From DASQDT01 sp036380435 (lineage in GTDB: Bacteria > Acidobacteriota > Blastocatellia > Pyrinomonadales > Pyrinomonadaceae): 7,895 nt of DNA. The notes below the pieces were generated by a model. That model saw nothing but the letters and a program-made list of their open reading frames with translations, made no database searches and was not told where the DNA came from. Location: contig DASVES010000011.1 of assembly GCA_036380435.1 (NCBI GenBank), forward strand, positions 1-7,895, given 5' to 3'. Positions 7,162 through 7,895 of the stretch are shown here, in pieces (the stretch's first letter is position 1; every line of letters begins with the position of its first letter). Both the position numbers and the translations under genes were made by a program.

Positions 7162-7179
7162 CGTCGCCGGCCGGCGACG
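7162..7179. repeat. Perfect 18-bp GC palindrome downstream of the hydrolase
   Basis: CGTCGCCGGCCGGCGACG equals its own reverse complement. As RNA it would form a 7-bp stem with a GGCC tetraloop, 36 bases after the hydrolase stop. No T-run follows on either side, so a classic intrinsic terminator is unlikely. It could be a factor-assisted terminator, an RNA-stabilising hairpin or a dyad protein-binding site. Confidence 0.5.
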
Positions 7180-7229
7180 AGCGCGCACGCGGCTGATGAA
7201 ACCCGCGCACCGCACGCGTCGTACACACG

Positions 7230-7263
7230 GGCGTTCGGTCAACGCCGGTAGCGAGGCGTTAAC
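7230..7263 (+). promoter_or_regulatory. Three-segment, mutually exclusive hairpins upstream of the DoxX-like gene
   Basis: GGCGTT (7230-7235), AACGCC (7241-7246) and GGCGTT (7255-7260) alternate, so the middle segment can pair with either neighbour. The second pairing extends to GTCAACGCC/GGCGTTAAC, 9 bp with one mismatch. A T6 run lies at 7274-7279, 10 bases after the second stem and just ahead of the start codon. The arrangement resembles an attenuator leader, but the T-run is not adjacent to the stem, so function is unproven. Confidence 0.3.
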
Positions 7264-7286
7264 GGGCGCGCGATTTTTTGTGAGTC

Positions 7287-7292
7287 GGGAGG
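7287..7292 (+). promoter_or_regulatory. Shine-Dalgarno GGGAGG abutting the ATG of the DoxX-like gene
   Basis: GGGAGG ends at the base just before ATG 7293, leaving no spacer. An in-frame GTG at 7305 would have a 12-base spacer, somewhat long but usable. An in-frame TGA at 7281-7283 rules out earlier starts. The true start may therefore be GTG 7305, shortening the protein by four residues. Confidence 0.5.
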
Positions 7293-7778
7293 ATGGAAAA
7301 CGCCGTGGAGACTTCATCGTTTGACCGCGCGCACGCGGGCGTGAGGGGCAACGCGTGGCTGCGCCGTTTCACCGTCCTCACGCGCGTGCTCCTCGCCCTC
7401 GGCTTTCTGCCCTCGGGAATCACGAAGCTTTTGGGCAACCGCTTCACCATCCTCGGCATTGATAATCCCGTCGGCTTCTTCTTCGAGGCGTTCTACCGTT
7501 CCGGCTTCTACTGGAACTTCATCGGCGCCTGCCAGCTCGCGGCGGCCGCGCTCCTCATCATCCCCCGCACCTCCACCCTCGGCGCGCTCGTCTACTTCCC
7601 CATCATCCTCAACATCTTCGTCATCACCGTCTCCATGGGCTTCGCCGGCACCCCCTTCATCACCGGCCTCATGCTCCTCGCCAACCTCTACCTGCTCTGC
7701 TGGGACTACGACCGCCTCAAGTGCCTCTTCGCCGGGCGGCCGCCCCGGAAGCAGCAACAGCAACCCGCACACGCGTGA
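7293..7778 (+). CDS. DoxX-like inner-membrane protein
   Basis: This 161-residue protein has four membrane helices at about 26-47, 72-91, 95-116 and 119-137, flanked by a polar N-terminus and a basic, Gln-rich C-terminal tail (PPRKQQQQ). The segment LALGFLPSGITKLLGNRFT at the first helix, the following DNPVGFFFEAFY, and LMLLANLYLLCWDYDRLK near the end resemble DoxX/DoxX-like proteins I recall from Acidobacteriota and Bacteroidota. Family members have been tied to thiosulfate:quinone oxidation or to redox homeostasis, but most are uncharacterised, so no reaction is assigned. Codons in the membrane helices end strongly in C (ATC, CTC, TTC), as expected for a well-adapted GC-rich gene. It lies 167 bases after the hydrolase, with hairpins between them, so it may be transcribed separately. 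The start is uncertain between ATG 7293 and GTG 7305. Confidence 0.85.
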   Translation: MENAVETSSFDRAHAGVRGNAWLRRFTVLTRVLLALGFLPSGITKLLGNRFTILGIDNPVGFFFEAFYRSGFYWNFIGACQLAAAALLIIPRTSTLGALVYFPIILNIFVITVSMGFAGTPFITGLMLLANLYLLCWDYDRLKCLFAGRPPRKQQQQPAHA

Positions 7779-7795
7779 GCGACAACCCTTGAAGT

Positions 7796-7889
7796 ACAGT
7801 ACCGCGAGCGGAAGCCTCGCGGGTCTCGCGTGTGCGGGGTGGGCCTGTCATCGTAGGCCGCACCCGCTCGCTACCGCTCGCGGTACTGT
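7796..7889. repeat. 94-bp element with perfect 16-bp inverted ends and nested hairpin
   Basis: ACAGTACCGCGAGCGG (7796-7811) is the exact reverse complement of 7874-7889. Inside, GGCCT and AGGCC flank an 8-base loop, extended by GCGGG-TG pairing with CACCCGC (one bulge on each side). CCGCTCGC is also repeated in tandem at 7864-7871 and 7874-7881, separated by TA. The element lies 17 bases after the DoxX-like stop. It resembles a REP/BIME-like or miniature mobile palindromic element; no target-site duplication is visible and no transposase lies in the window. It may also act as a transcript-end hairpin. Confidence 0.7.
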
Positions 7890-7895
7890 TCCCAC

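Noticed and set aside
6076..7317. 413-codon open frame antisense to the hydrolase gene
   Set aside because: It is a GC-rich mirror frame: Arg/Ala/Val-rich, no recognisable domain, no ribosome binding site, and it fully overlaps a gene with clear catalytic motifs.
7796..7889. CRISPR repeat or att site
   Set aside because: There is a single inverted pair, no regularly spaced direct repeats, no cas genes and no integrase in the window.

Overview
The window reads as chromosomal DNA of a GC-rich, diderm (outer-membrane-bearing) bacterium. The best guess is an Acidobacteriota-like organism. That is inferred from the LptD outer-membrane gene together with a secreted metalloprotease carrying BACON, pre-peptidase-like, Calx-beta and DUF4214 modules, plus a DoxX-like protein of a type I associate with that phylum. 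No rRNA, tRNA, CRISPR array, integrase or transposase was seen, so the taxonomy is inference only.

Layout. Positions 1-2436 (minus strand) hold most of a large secreted metzincin-type protease whose 3' end lies beyond the window. It starts at a TTG codon with a good ribosome binding site. A 277-base gap (2437-2713) separates it from lptD (2714-5353, minus strand), the LPS-assembly outer-membrane barrel. A 259-base divergent region (5354-5612) follows; it contains a long imperfect inverted repeat and a weak candidate promoter for lptD. Three plus-strand genes come next: a small four-helix membrane protein (5613-5969), a secreted alpha/beta hydrolase (6052-7125) and a DoxX-like four-helix membrane protein (7293-7778). 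A 16-bp perfect inverted repeat enclosing a nested hairpin (7796-7889) closes the window.

How the genes work together. The minus-strand pair concerns the cell surface: LptD inserts LPS into the outer membrane, and the protease is exported, probably as a zymogen held by a cysteine switch. The three plus-strand genes encode two inner-membrane proteins and one exported hydrolase. They could be co-transcribed, but gaps of 82 and 167 bases, the second with several hairpins, leave this open. Nothing links the two groups into a single pathway. I see no convincing undescribed system. The points most worth a second look are the protease's ADAM-like cysteine switch with an altered zinc motif, the reduced cysteine set of LptD, and the structured intergenic elements.
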